Below the pieces are notes generated by a model, which did not search any database, had not been told where the DNA came from, and was given only the letters and a program-made list of their open reading frames with translations. From Rhodanobacter sp. MP7CTX1 (lineage in GTDB: Bacteria; Pseudomonadota; Gammaproteobacteria; Xanthomonadales; Rhodanobacteraceae): 64,000 bases of DNA. Of this stretch, positions 19,858 to 29,089 are shown one piece after another. The first letter of the stretch is position 1, and each line of letters begins with the position of its first letter. A program made the position numbers and the translations under genes. The stretch lies in the NCBI RefSeq assembly GCF_014205795.1, contig NZ_JACHCN010000008.1, forward strand, positions 124,001 to 188,000, in the 5' to 3' direction.

Positions 19858-20131
19858 GGTTTCTTAAGCACTGACACCGAATCGTCAGATGGATGCCGGG
19901 CCGCACTGACCGGCTGAAACCGCCACCGGAGGCAATGGGATGGACTCCTCCTCACCTACGGCATCGTTGAGTGCCAGACTGGAATCGCGACACCCCAGTC
20001 ACGGCGTTGAAGGCCTCAGGGTCGCTAACAGAGCTGGCGGAAACGCGATTCGACACCAGGCCAGCCAGTAGTCGCGTCGCCAACTCCGGCCTCATACTGC
20101 GAAGCATCCTCAGCCTCGTTCCGGAGTCTCC

Positions 20132-21406
20132 ATGCGTCGTCGCGACTTTCTCACTGGAACTGTAGCCGCCACCGCCGCCGCGTCCACCGGCCTTTTGCTC
20201 GCCGGCCGGCCGGCGCAGGCTGCGCCTGCTGCAGCTACCGGGCTGGCCGGATTGGCTTCCATGACCGCCGGCGCCAAGCCGATTTCGGTGGACGAGCGCC
20301 TGGCGCGGATCGCCAAACTGCAACGGCTGATGGTCGATCAAAAGATTGGCGCCTTGATCCTGGAGTCGGGCTCGAGCCTGGACTACTTCACCGGCGTCCA
20401 GTGGCATCGCTCGGAACGTACGACGGCGGCCGTGATCCCGGCCCGGGGTGACATCGTCGTCGTGACCCCGGCCTTCGAAGAGCCGTCGATCCGCGAGACC
20501 CTGGCGGTGAAGGGCGATGTGCAGCCCTGGAATGAGCATGAGAGCCCGTTCGCCCGGCTTGTTGGCGCGCTTCGCGATCGCGGCGTTAGCTCCGGCCCGA
20601 TCGCCTTCGAAGCCACCACGCGTTTGTTCATCGTCGACGGGGTGCGCGACGCAAGCGGCGGGGCCTACCGAGTGGTTTCCGGCGACGCCCTGGTAAAAGC
20701 CGTTCGGCTGATCAAGTCCCCGGCCGAACTCGCGCTGATGCAAACCGCCAATGACGTCACCCTGGCGGCGCTGCGCTACGTCCATGGCAACGTCCGCCCC
20801 GGCATGCGCCCTGACGAGATCGGCGCCATGATGAACGCCGCCACCGTGGCCCTTGGCGGCGCACCGGAGTTCGCCCTCGTGTTGATCAACGAGGCCAGCG
20901 CCTACCCGCATGGCTCGCGCCAGCCGCAGACCCTGCACGAGGGTTCAGTCATTCTGATGGACGTGGGCTGCACCGTGCATGGCTATCAATCGGACATCTC
21001 GCGTACCTGGGTGATGGGCCAGCCGACGGCGAAACAGCGGAAGGTCTGGGACACCGTCAAGCGAGGCCAGGAGATCGCGTTGAGCACCGCCAAGCTGGGC
21101 ACCCCGGTGGGCGCCATCGACGATGCCGTGCGCGCCTACTACGAAAAGGAAGGGTGGGGTCCCGGCTACCATCTGCCAGGCCTTCCCCACCGCACCGGCC
21201 ATGGCATCGGCCTGGACGGCCACGAGCCGCCCTATCTCGTACATGGCGACTCCACGCCGCTGGCACCCGGCATGTGTTTTTCCGACGAGCCGGGGATCTA
21301 CATTCCCGGCGAATTCGGCATCCGGCTGGAAGACTGCTGGCACATGACCGAAGCCGGTCCGAAGCTTTTCACCGAGCTCGCCAAGTCGATCGAAGACCCG
21401 ATCTGA
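20132..21406 (+). CDS. M24 family metallopeptidase (Xaa-Pro aminopeptidase-like), Tat-exported
   Basis: The 424-aa protein begins with a twin-arginine signal (RRRDFLTGTVAATAAAS, cleavage near QAAPAA), so it is probably exported folded to the periplasm. An N-terminal creatinase-like domain (about 55-190) is followed by the pita-bread peptidase domain with the five metal ligands in MDVGCTVHGYQSDISRTW (two Asp), GLPHRTGHGIGLDGHE (His) and SDEPGIYIPGEFGIRLED (two Glu). Such enzymes remove an N-terminal residue before proline. The gene stands alone; its 3' end lies only 58 bp from the accessory segment starting at 21465. Confidence 0.9.
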   Translation: MRRRDFLTGTVAATAAASTGLLLAGRPAQAAPAAATGLAGLASMTAGAKPISVDERLARIAKLQRLMVDQKIGALILESGSSLDYFTGVQWHRSERTTAAVIPARGDIVVVTPAFEEPSIRETLAVKGDVQPWNEHESPFARLVGALRDRGVSSGPIAFEATTRLFIVDGVRDASGGAYRVVSGDALVKAVRLIKSPAELALMQTANDVTLAALRYVHGNVRPGMRPDEIGAMMNAATVALGGAPEFALVLINEASAYPHGSRQPQTLHEGSVILMDVGCTVHGYQSDISRTWVMGQPTAKQRKVWDTVKRGQEIALSTAKLGTPVGAIDDAVRAYYEKEGWGPGYHLPGLPHRTGHGIGLDGHEPPYLVHGDSTPLAPGMCFSDEPGIYIPGEFGIRLEDCWHMTEAGPKLFTELAKSIEDPI

Positions 21407-21464
21407 TCGGTTTCCTTGCGAAAAGTGTCAAAACTGCCACTTATCGCTGGGAAGACCAACCTTG

Positions 21465-21512
21465 TGTGGCGGAAAGCATAGTTTGGCCGTCACTGGAAAG
21501 CATAGATTGGCC
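21465..21512 (+). repeat. Left terminal repeats of the mobile segment
   Basis: Two copies of an 18-bp motif (GGAAAGCATAGTTTGGCC at 21471-21488 and GGAAAGCATAGATTGGCC at 21495-21512) are spaced 24 bp apart in the same orientation. The outer one belongs to the perfect 24-bp terminal inverted repeat. Confidence 0.85.
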
Positions 21513-21525
21513 GAGCTACCCGAAT

Positions 21526-21650
21526 TCATTTGCTGCCAGGGAAGAGCTCGGCGTGCGTCTCGGCGGCTCGCCAGAAGCAAAGGATGAGTCTGCCGAGGAA
21601 GGACACAAAGTAGTCCGCACAGCTGGTGCTCGTGAGTGTCTTGCAGCAAT
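21526..21650 (-). pseudogene. 3' fragment of a DUF1398 gene
   Basis: Reading the minus strand gives about 40 residues, CKTLTSTSCADYFVSFLGRL and so on to AETHAELFPGSK, ending at a stop at 21526. This aligns closely with the last 40 residues of the intact DUF1398 protein at 7774-8181 (CKAVTGAGCAGYLVSFPGKR...AETHTEFFPGSK). The similarity stops at about 21650 upstream and just before the inner terminal repeat downstream, so only the end of the gene survives. Confidence 0.75.
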
Positions 21651-21780
21651 TCCCGTATTTGCGGCCGGTACGGGCCAGGTTGCCTGACTACACGATCGTC
21701 TTCGCTGCCGGCAACTACAGCCAGACCCTGAAGCCCACAGAGAATCCGGGTGTAACGCGTGCCCGCGAGGCTGCAGCAGA

Positions 21781-22044
21781 GATCGGCGTCCTGGTCGCTA
21801 TGCGGAGGAGCCTGGTTACGCGAAGGGAGTTGCAAAGAAGTTCGCTGATCTCACTGCGGGTAGCACTGCTCTGCCTAACACGGGACGCGCCAACAACGCG
21901 ATGGCCTCGACGGTGCCGCAAGATCAAACGTTTACTTTTGATCACAACATCACATTGCATTATCCGAACGGCCAACCCGCCGCAGCGCCGCTATCGATTT
22001 CCAAGACCATTGCTACGCCGCAGCCGTTCGGGCGCGCAAATTGA
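21781..22044 (+). pseudogene. C-terminal remnant of an unidentified gene
   Basis: An open frame without a usable start reads AEEPGYAKGVAKKFADLTAG and then TFTFDHNITLHYPNGQP and SISKTIATPQPFGRAN, ending at TGA 22042-22044. Composition is clearly protein-like up to the stop and then changes. It may be the tail of a phage-type protein, but I cannot name it. No start codon or upstream coding frame fits, so it looks like a truncated gene. Confidence 0.4.
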
Positions 22045-22252
22045 AAGTTGCGAGCGCCTAGCCATGTCGAACCGCGAAGCGGAGCGCCGGTGCTCTCGGA
22101 CGGCAGAACCCCACCTAGTGGAAGCGTATCTGGTGCATGACTCCGCCGAGTCCCTTGCATTCACTTGGCGGGCTCTGATTGCTTGGGTGACAGTTGGCAC
22201 CACATGCGCGATGATGAGGACCGCGATGGTCAGGACTGACCGAGGGGGTCGC

Positions 22253-22807
22253 ATGATTCCGCAATTTAACCAGTCGGGGGTGTTACCACCTTTTGACCCG
22301 GCTTTAGGGCCGAATACCCAGGCGGGACGGTCCCCGTACAAAGCTAGCACTGTCGACCTAGTCCGTAGATTTGGCACAAGCGCGCCCCGCAATACACTCC
22401 TGGGCGGCTTGCTTGAGTATCGAAAGGACCTGCGCAGCATCGGTGTTACCGAGGGCTTCCAATGGATAGATGGAAGCTTTGTCGAAAACGTCGAGATGAC
22501 GGGCGGTCGCGATCCGCGAGACATAGACATAGTTACACTTGCCCATCGGCCTGCAGGTTTGAACGATTCGGATTGGCGCAGTCTGGTTTCGCGAAGTGGT
22601 GATCTGTTCAGTCCTAAGTTGGCCAAAACAAAGTATTTTTGTGACGCATATTTCGTCGACCTTGGCAGCCCCCCGCAATACATTGTGGAGGTTTCGTCGT
22701 ACTGGAGTGGCTTGTTTTCGCATCAGCGCAACACCAGTCTCTGGAAGGGATTAGTGCAGGTTCCGCTAGTTTGCGACGACGATGCTGCAGCCGCGCTACT
22801 AGCCTAG
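22253..22807 (+). CDS. Nucleotidyltransferase-fold protein (DUF6932-like)
   Basis: The protein has 184 aa from ATG 22253, preceded by GAGGGGG; a much longer upstream frame is not coding-like. Residues 71-94 contain WIDGSFVENVE and RDPRDIDIV, i.e. the GS(x)nDxD signature of the polymerase-beta nucleotidyltransferase superfamily (Gly74-Ser75, Asp90, Asp92). This arrangement, with the motif in the middle of a short protein, resembles the DUF6932 family of small proteins. Members of this superfamily transfer nucleotides to proteins, RNA or small molecules and often act as toxins or antitoxins. It is followed after 10 bp by the 317-aa gene, so the two form an operon. Confidence 0.6.
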   Translation: MIPQFNQSGVLPPFDPALGPNTQAGRSPYKASTVDLVRRFGTSAPRNTLLGGLLEYRKDLRSIGVTEGFQWIDGSFVENVEMTGGRDPRDIDIVTLAHRPAGLNDSDWRSLVSRSGDLFSPKLAKTKYFCDAYFVDLGSPPQYIVEVSSYWSGLFSHQRNTSLWKGLVQVPLVCDDDAAAALLA

Positions 22808-22817
22808 GCGAATCACT

Positions 22818-23771
22818 ATGGTCAAGAAGCTGGAAATCGAAGCGCTTACCTCAGACCTCGCTACGACACTGTCGCTGCTCGAGTCCGCGCGTCACAACCA
22901 TGACTTCATAGGTGAGGCGCAGCTTACCGAACGTTCCGACGGCCTGTCATTGCAGCTGCAACAGCTCGAAGAATCGCCAGAAAGGGTGGCATCTGTGGCG
23001 TTGTTCTTTGGTGGACGACCGGTGCTGGGTTCAAGAGGTGTAGACGCCAAATTTGCGAGCGATGCGCTGGAGAGTTATCAGAGCCTTGTCGCAAAGCACT
23101 TCGCATCGATGGAATTTGATGATGCGCTCGGTGCGCGGGGGCGTATTCGCGCATCTAGCGAAGCAAAGCTTATGGTTACCGACGTTGCGCGTGGCTCGTT
23201 CGGCTTTCTCATGGAGGAGGCGCCCGAGCAAAGTCAGATCGTGGAAACGAAGGTTGGCGAAGCAATAGAGTCTTTGTCAGCTGCGATGTCCAAATTGTCC
23301 TCTACTGATGACGATTGGTCAGACGCAGTTGAGACGCTTGATCAGCGCGTTGTCAGCGCTGTGCATCGGTTTTTCGAGGTGCTGGACGAGGCCGATGCCA
23401 CGGTGCGCATCGTCGAGGGAGCGCACGATCGCCTTCTCTCCGCCGATGACGTGAAACGAGCCAGACTAAGGACGGAGAATACTTCGATTAGCGAGGTTGA
23501 GACGGACTTTATCGAAGGTCAGATTGTTGGATTCTCGAGCAAGGTATTTGAGTTCGCTTATTCGAACGGCGAGAGAGTCTCGGGACGAATCGAAAATGGG
23601 CCGGCTCGGAAGATAGCTGAGGCAGGCGAGAGCGGGCACATTCAGTCGCTGTTGTTCACTACGGTTAAAGCGAAGTTTCGGGTTCGTACACTAACCCAGG
23701 CGAACTGGATGCGGACGTATCACACTCTAATTGCCATTGACGATCGCGCCGATTCGCTTCGCAGCCATTGA
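22818..23771 (+). CDS. Unknown 317-aa protein, partner of the nucleotidyltransferase-like gene
   Basis: The gene starts at ATG 22818, 10 bp after its neighbour. The N-terminal 60 residues are strongly helical and acidic (LTSDLATTLSLLESARHNHD, LQLQQLEESPERV); the middle contains GVDAKFASDALESYQSLVAKH and RGSFGFLMEE; helical stretches continue to about residue 215, and the C-terminal 90 residues are mixed alpha/beta (VGFSSKVFEFAYSNGERVSG, AKFRVRTLTQANWM). No membrane segment, signal or catalytic motif is visible. I do not recognise the family. Tight linkage to a nucleotidyltransferase-like protein in a mobile segment suggests a joint role, for example defence or toxin-antitoxin; that is inference. 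Confidence 0.65.
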   Translation: MVKKLEIEALTSDLATTLSLLESARHNHDFIGEAQLTERSDGLSLQLQQLEESPERVASVALFFGGRPVLGSRGVDAKFASDALESYQSLVAKHFASMEFDDALGARGRIRASSEAKLMVTDVARGSFGFLMEEAPEQSQIVETKVGEAIESLSAAMSKLSSTDDDWSDAVETLDQRVVSAVHRFFEVLDEADATVRIVEGAHDRLLSADDVKRARLRTENTSISEVETDFIEGQIVGFSSKVFEFAYSNGERVSGRIENGPARKIAEAGESGHIQSLLFTTVKAKFRVRTLTQANWMRTYHTLIAIDDRADSLRSH

Positions 23772-23868
23772 AGCGACAAGTTGGACGTGTTTGACAGGAT
23801 TCAGTTCGCGCCATCGCGGATGATTCACCGCTGCCACTTATCCTTCGGCTTGGGCCAGTTGCTAGCCT

Positions 23869-24483
23869 TCAGTCCGTGGTGACCCGATAGTCGCGGAGCT
23901 CTTCGTCGTACACAAGTGAAGATCTTCGAACGTAATCTGAGCCGACGAGCCGAAATACTTTTTGAATCTCTTGGACAGATACGCGGTAGATCGCTTTGCG
24001 CGCCTCAAAGTCGGAGCAAAGAAGAACTTCTGACCAGTTGCGCGTCTTGTCTCTCATAGTAAATATTGCACGAGAGTGCACAAACTGGTTGGACAGAAAT
24101 GCAATTGAGACGTGTGATGCTTCTTCGTTCTCCCACCGATATAGGTCACCGATGAGCCAATGATTGAGTACCGTTATTTGCTTACCGTTCCAAGGGGATC
24201 TACCCAAGGGAACCTGATATTTGCGAGATCTTGAGGAAACCTTACCTCGCTCAAGAAGAGCTCGAATCATGAAAAAGGAGATCATCAGCTCCTTTTCAAA
24301 ATTTACGACAGCTCGCTCCGACCAACGTCCCGGTCTTTGGACCGGCGTCAACCGGCTCGCGTGAGCAAGAAGATCTTGCTTCCAGTAGTAAGACTCAATC
24401 ATTGCCCTACCGGCTTCGGAGCGGAGCAGTTTTCGAATAGCATTGTTTCCTTTCCGTCTGCCGCTATTGAGAGCAACTTCCAA
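23869..24483 (-). CDS. Unknown 204-aa protein with atypical base composition
   Basis: The frame ends at 23869 and can start at TTG 24483; an internal ATG at 24402 is the alternative. It reads like a genuine soluble protein (VVNFEKELMISFFMIRALLE, WNGKQITVLNHWLIGDLYRW, DFEARKAIYRVSVQEIQKVF) but no domain is recognised. Its GC content is visibly lower than in the surrounding genome, which supports acquisition by transfer. It points toward the nucleotidyltransferase operon from the opposite strand. Confidence 0.6.
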   Translation of the reverse strand: MEVALNSGRRKGNNAIRKLLRSEAGRAMIESYYWKQDLLAHASRLTPVQRPGRWSERAVVNFEKELMISFFMIRALLERGKVSSRSRKYQVPLGRSPWNGKQITVLNHWLIGDLYRWENEEASHVSIAFLSNQFVHSRAIFTMRDKTRNWSEVLLCSDFEARKAIYRVSVQEIQKVFRLVGSDYVRRSSLVYDEELRDYRVTTD

Positions 24484-24620
24484 CTCGAGAAAAGTGACGA
24501 CTTATCTGGCTGATCCCAGCTAACCGATCCAGAGAGCAGCTCTACGTAGACGTCCTCGGAGTCGCTGGTCATCGGCCTGGGTGATTTAGCCAGGATGCTC
24601 GACCTTCCCGCCCCAGACAG

Positions 24621-24779
24621 CTAGTTGCCTGCGCGCGCGAGCTCAACGGTTGTACATTGATCATTGCTCAACCTCACGTTCAACCGGTCGACCGGAACGA
24701 CGATTGCAGGTTTCGCCGCATCGCCGAATGCTGCGTTGAACCAATGCGCTTCGAATGGGCGCTCACCGTTCAGTGTCAT
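24621..24779 (-). CDS. Possible 52-aa protein or fragment
   Basis: From ATG 24779 the frame reads MTLNGERPFEAHWFNAAFGD, then KPAIVVPVDRLNVRLSNDQC and TTVELARAGN, ending at 24621. The composition is protein-like, but the piece is short, lacks a clear ribosome site and may be the end of a lost gene. The remaining bases between 24484 and 25069 show nothing else I can support. Confidence 0.3.
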   Translation of the reverse strand: MTLNGERPFEAHWFNAAFGDAAKPAIVVPVDRLNVRLSNDQCTTVELARAGN

Positions 24780-25069
24780 GTATCCCTGGGCACCCCCACT
24801 CAACGTCTAACACCCGCTACCTACGCACTACAACTGACCGCGAGAGCGGCTACGATGACATCAGGACTCTGAAGGGGGCTGCTACTCAAAGCGGGGGCGT
24901 CGTGTTGACTACGAGCTTTCGCTCGAAATCTTAAATGCTCGGTACGATTGCGACAACAAATATTTCAAGGTCGGTGATGGTGTGCTTGACCAATGTGTGG
25001 GGACGAGTGAGCTGTAGCTGGTCCCTCCAGACTTCCTTAGATGAACACGACTTTTTAGGAGAGGCGTCG

Positions 25070-25675
25070 ATGGACCTTACTACGGCCTTAAAGCCCGATA
25101 TTTACCGCGTGGTGGCTGTTGTCATGGTTCCGGGTTTTGTCGCCGGCGCGCCATGGGTCGCCGGCGTCTTCTGGCCGTCTCTCCAAGACTCATCGACGTG
25201 GGAGCATGCGTCACTGCCGATTTCGATAACGGCGTTTGGGATTGTGCTCGTGCTTGGCTTGGTTCTGGAGAATGCCGGGTCCAGGATAGAGTCCTTAATA
25301 GACGGACTGCGGAAGAGCCGGACCCATCCTTCTATCTATGCCACTTGGGAAAAATACTTGGCGATCCCCGCGACTCAAGAACGGATTGGCAGTGGGTACC
25401 TGCGCGCTATTCTGCTCCGCTATAAATTCGAACTGTCTATGATCCCGGCGACCATTGGTGCCCTCGCCGGCCTGTGGGTGAGTCAAGCGTGCGGGCACGG
25501 ATTGGGAGCGATCAAATCTTTGGTCCTTTGTATTGCGCTCTTTTTGTCGACCATTTGGTTTTCCTTCGAGGCATACGGCAGCGCTGGGGTTTTACAGCTT
25601 TATCGTGGCACGAGGCCGGTCCTCGCTTGCGATGCTGGCCTGCATCGCAGTCCTAGGCATTCAAATTTACTTTAA
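25070..25675 (+). CDS. Membrane protein with apparent C-terminal frameshift
   Basis: I chose ATG 25070 because AGGAG lies about 8 bp upstream; the longer frame from 24935 adds a poor N-terminus. Hydrophobic segments are at residues about 14-35, 47-65, 118-137 and 142-162. The as-read end (LQLYRGTRPVLACDAGLHRS) is unnatural, while the neighbouring frame over the same bases gives SFIVARGRSSLAMLACIAVL, GIQIYFN and a stop at 25677-25679, a normal final membrane helix. A one-base error near GGGGTTTT (about 25586-25593) would explain this. Function unknown; it may belong with the other cargo genes. Confidence 0.6.
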   Translation: MDLTTALKPDIYRVVAVVMVPGFVAGAPWVAGVFWPSLQDSSTWEHASLPISITAFGIVLVLGLVLENAGSRIESLIDGLRKSRTHPSIYATWEKYLAIPATQERIGSGYLRAILLRYKFELSMIPATIGALAGLWVSQACGHGLGAIKSLVLCIALFLSTIWFSFEAYGSAGVLQLYRGTRPVLACDAGLHRSPRHSNLL

Positions 25676-26004
25676 CTAAAGGCCTAATCCTGCCGCCTGA
25701 TTGAAACCCCGGGATGTCCGCTTCTGGCCGGAAGCGGAAGTTGCGCAGCGAACGGCAAAACAGCAATCTCGAAACGTCCGCCGTCCGCCGTCCACACTCG
25801 ACATTTCCGTTGGCCCTTCCCGGTAAAGTTAGGCGACACCGAACCGCTTTTCAGGTGGCGCCAACAGTTCGCCCAATCAGCAACAGAATTCGCGTCCTGC
25901 CGAGACACGCAGTGTTGCAGACCAGGCCATACGATCTAGCGACGCTCTAGCAGTACCTCGAGTGGCTCACCGAGATACACGTGCTTCGCTCAACAATGCT
26001 GGCC

Positions 26005-26033
26005 AAATCGTCCAACAGGCTGTTGGACGATTT
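26005..26033. repeat. Perfect 14-bp palindrome with 1-base centre
   Basis: AAATCGTCCAACAG, a single G, then its exact reverse complement. It lies in a 620-bp stretch (25676-26297) inside the mobile segment without a supportable gene. It may be a terminator-like hairpin, protein-binding site or recombination site; no T-tract follows on either strand. Confidence 0.6.
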
Positions 26034-26297
26034 ATGAGGCTTCGATGTTGTTGACCAATTGGGCTCGGCGCAGCCCTTGAGCCTATTTGGGCAGCAGGTT
26101 GCTGCCTTAATGGCGGGGACGGAATAGGGATGAGCGCCGCGTAGCCCATGGATCATTCCCCCGCGCTGGTAAGTGACCTCGAGATCACAGTGAAAGGGGC
26201 GTTGAAAGACGCGCAGAGCCTGCTTTCCGCGATAGCTGGCATTGACCCGGGCTGACGAATGGCGGCCCGATGGCTCACCGGTACCCGAGGCCTGCGC

Positions 26298-26363
26298 GGC
26301 CAAACTATGCTTTCCAAGAAATCATAATTTGGCCATTCCGGCCAAACTATGCTTTCCGCCACA
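26298..26363 (-). repeat. Right terminal repeats of the mobile segment
   Basis: On the minus strand two exact copies of the core GGAAAGCATAGTTTGGCC occur (26340-26357 and 26298-26315), with a third, degenerate copy in the opposite orientation between them (26318-26334). The outer copy belongs to the 24-bp terminal repeat that matches the left end. Confidence 0.85.
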
Positions 26364-26386
26364 CTTGGGCCATGCGGGGTATGAAT

Positions 26387-26462
26387 TGGTGGGCCCACGA
26401 GGACTCGAACCTCGAACCAAAGGATTATGAGTCCTCTGCTCTAACCATTGAGCTATAGGCCC
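26387..26462 (-). tRNA. tRNA with CAU anticodon, probably tRNA-Ile2 (or elongator Met)
   Basis: The minus strand folds into a full 76-nt cloverleaf: acceptor stem GGGCCTA/TGGGCCC, D-arm AGCTCAATGGTTAGAGC, anticodon loop CTCATAA closed by GAGGA/TCCTT, T-arm with GGTTCGAGTCC, and an encoded CCA end. The anticodon CAU and the overall match to the E. coli minor isoleucine tRNA pattern (TTAGCTCAGTGGTTAGAGC type) favour tRNA-Ile2, whose C34 is converted to lysidine; elongator Met cannot be excluded. The initiator type is excluded because the acceptor stem is fully paired at position 1. Confidence 0.93.
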
Positions 26463-26572
26463 GTGCAAGACGGGAAGTTTACCGTAGCGCGCCCGTCGTG
26501 CACGAGGGCAGGCGTTGGAAGGTCGTCATGCTGAGGGGTACGCTTACGTTCCCCTCATGTCGGAGAGTGCGC

Positions 26573-26944
26573 ATGAACACCGTGACGATCGCCAATCGGT
26601 TGGTTGAGCTGTGCCGGGAAGGGAAGTACGAGGAAGCGCAGAACGAGCTGTATGCGCAGGATGCGGTAAGTGTCGAGATGGAAGGGTTGCCTGAGGGTGC
26701 CCTGGGCAATGCTGTGGGATTGCCGGCCATCCGTGAGAAAGGACGCGTCTGGCGGGAGAGCGTTGAAGCTGTCCACGGAGGCGAGGTGAGTGACCCAGTG
26801 ATCGCCGACAGCTGGTTCAGTGTATCGATGCGGGTGGATGTCACCTACAAGGGTAGGGGTCGCACCGATATGCGCGAGATTGCCGTTTATCGCGTGCGCG
26901 ACGGCAAGATCGTGCATGAGCAGTTCTTCTACGACATGGGTTGA
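26573..26944 (+). CDS. SnoaL-like/NTF2-fold protein
   Basis: The protein has 123 aa from ATG 26573 (CGGAGA upstream). The sequence VTIANRLVELCREGKYEEAQ, YAQDAVSVEME, the central FSVSMRVDVTYKGRGRTDM and the ending YRVRDGKIVHEQFFYDMG are the standard pattern of the SnoaL-like NTF2 cone fold. Members are small-ligand isomerases, hydrolases or non-enzymatic; no catalytic assignment is possible. It shares a bidirectional terminator with rpoD. Confidence 0.85.
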   Translation: MNTVTIANRLVELCREGKYEEAQNELYAQDAVSVEMEGLPEGALGNAVGLPAIREKGRVWRESVEAVHGGEVSDPVIADSWFSVSMRVDVTYKGRGRTDMREIAVYRVRDGKIVHEQFFYDMG

Positions 26945-26987
26945 TACGGTCGTCCGCGCCAGGCCTTGGCTGAGTTGGTGGCCATGA

Positions 26988-27023
26988 AACGAAGAAGGCC
27001 CGCATCGGCGGGCCTTCTTCGTT
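26988..27023. terminator. Bidirectional terminator between SnoaL-like gene and rpoD
   Basis: A 16-bp perfect stem (AACGAAGAAGGCCCGC and complement) with an ATCG loop lies between the two convergent genes, 18 bp from the rpoD stop. Its T/A-rich outer ends serve both strands. Confidence 0.85.
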
Positions 27024-27041
27024 ATCGCGGTGTTGTATTGC

Positions 27042-28919
<1,878 letters not shown>

Positions 28920-29089
28920 TAACCGACCGCCGCGGGGTTCAAGAACCGGACATTATAGCGATGTGCTGCTTTTTTGACCAGTTTTCAAGTGGGAAAATAT
29001 TCTGAAAGCACACGCAAAAATCGCGCCAAATCGCGGTCTTGCGCTACTTCTTTCAGGGATCGCGTCGCGCCTGGCCTGCGCTTGTCCAT

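Larger units (their letters stand above)
21465..26363. mobile_element. 4.9-kb segment with IS21-like terminal inverted repeats and 4-bp target duplication, no transposase seen
   Basis: Both ends carry the same 24-bp sequence in inverted orientation, perfectly matched, starting TGTGGCGGAAAGCATAGTTT (21465-21488 and 26340-26363). Immediately outside, CTTG occurs on both sides (21461-21464 and 26364-26367) as a direct repeat, the expected target duplication. Further copies of the 18-bp core lie inside each end. TG-starting ends with several internal repeats and 4-bp duplications are known for the IS21 family. No istA/istB or any other recombinase is readable inside, so it would be a non-autonomous unit mobilised in trans, or a relic. 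Contents are two gene fragments and at least four other genes. Confidence 0.72.

Noticed and set aside
21424..23840. 12-bp CTGCCACTTATC found at 21434 and again at 23830
   Set aside because: A direct, short, partial repeat with no inverted partner and no sign of a boundary; kept apart from the true terminal repeats.
25681..25830. Possible integron attC site (GCCTAAT ... GTTAGGC) after the membrane cargo gene
   Set aside because: Only the outer boxes match, one with a mismatch; inner boxes are not convincing, the length is at the limit, and the genes of the segment are on both strands, unlike a cassette array.
26387..26462. Initiator tRNA-fMet
   Set aside because: The acceptor stem pairs at position 1 and the anticodon stem lacks three consecutive G-C pairs; the Ile2/elongator type fits better.
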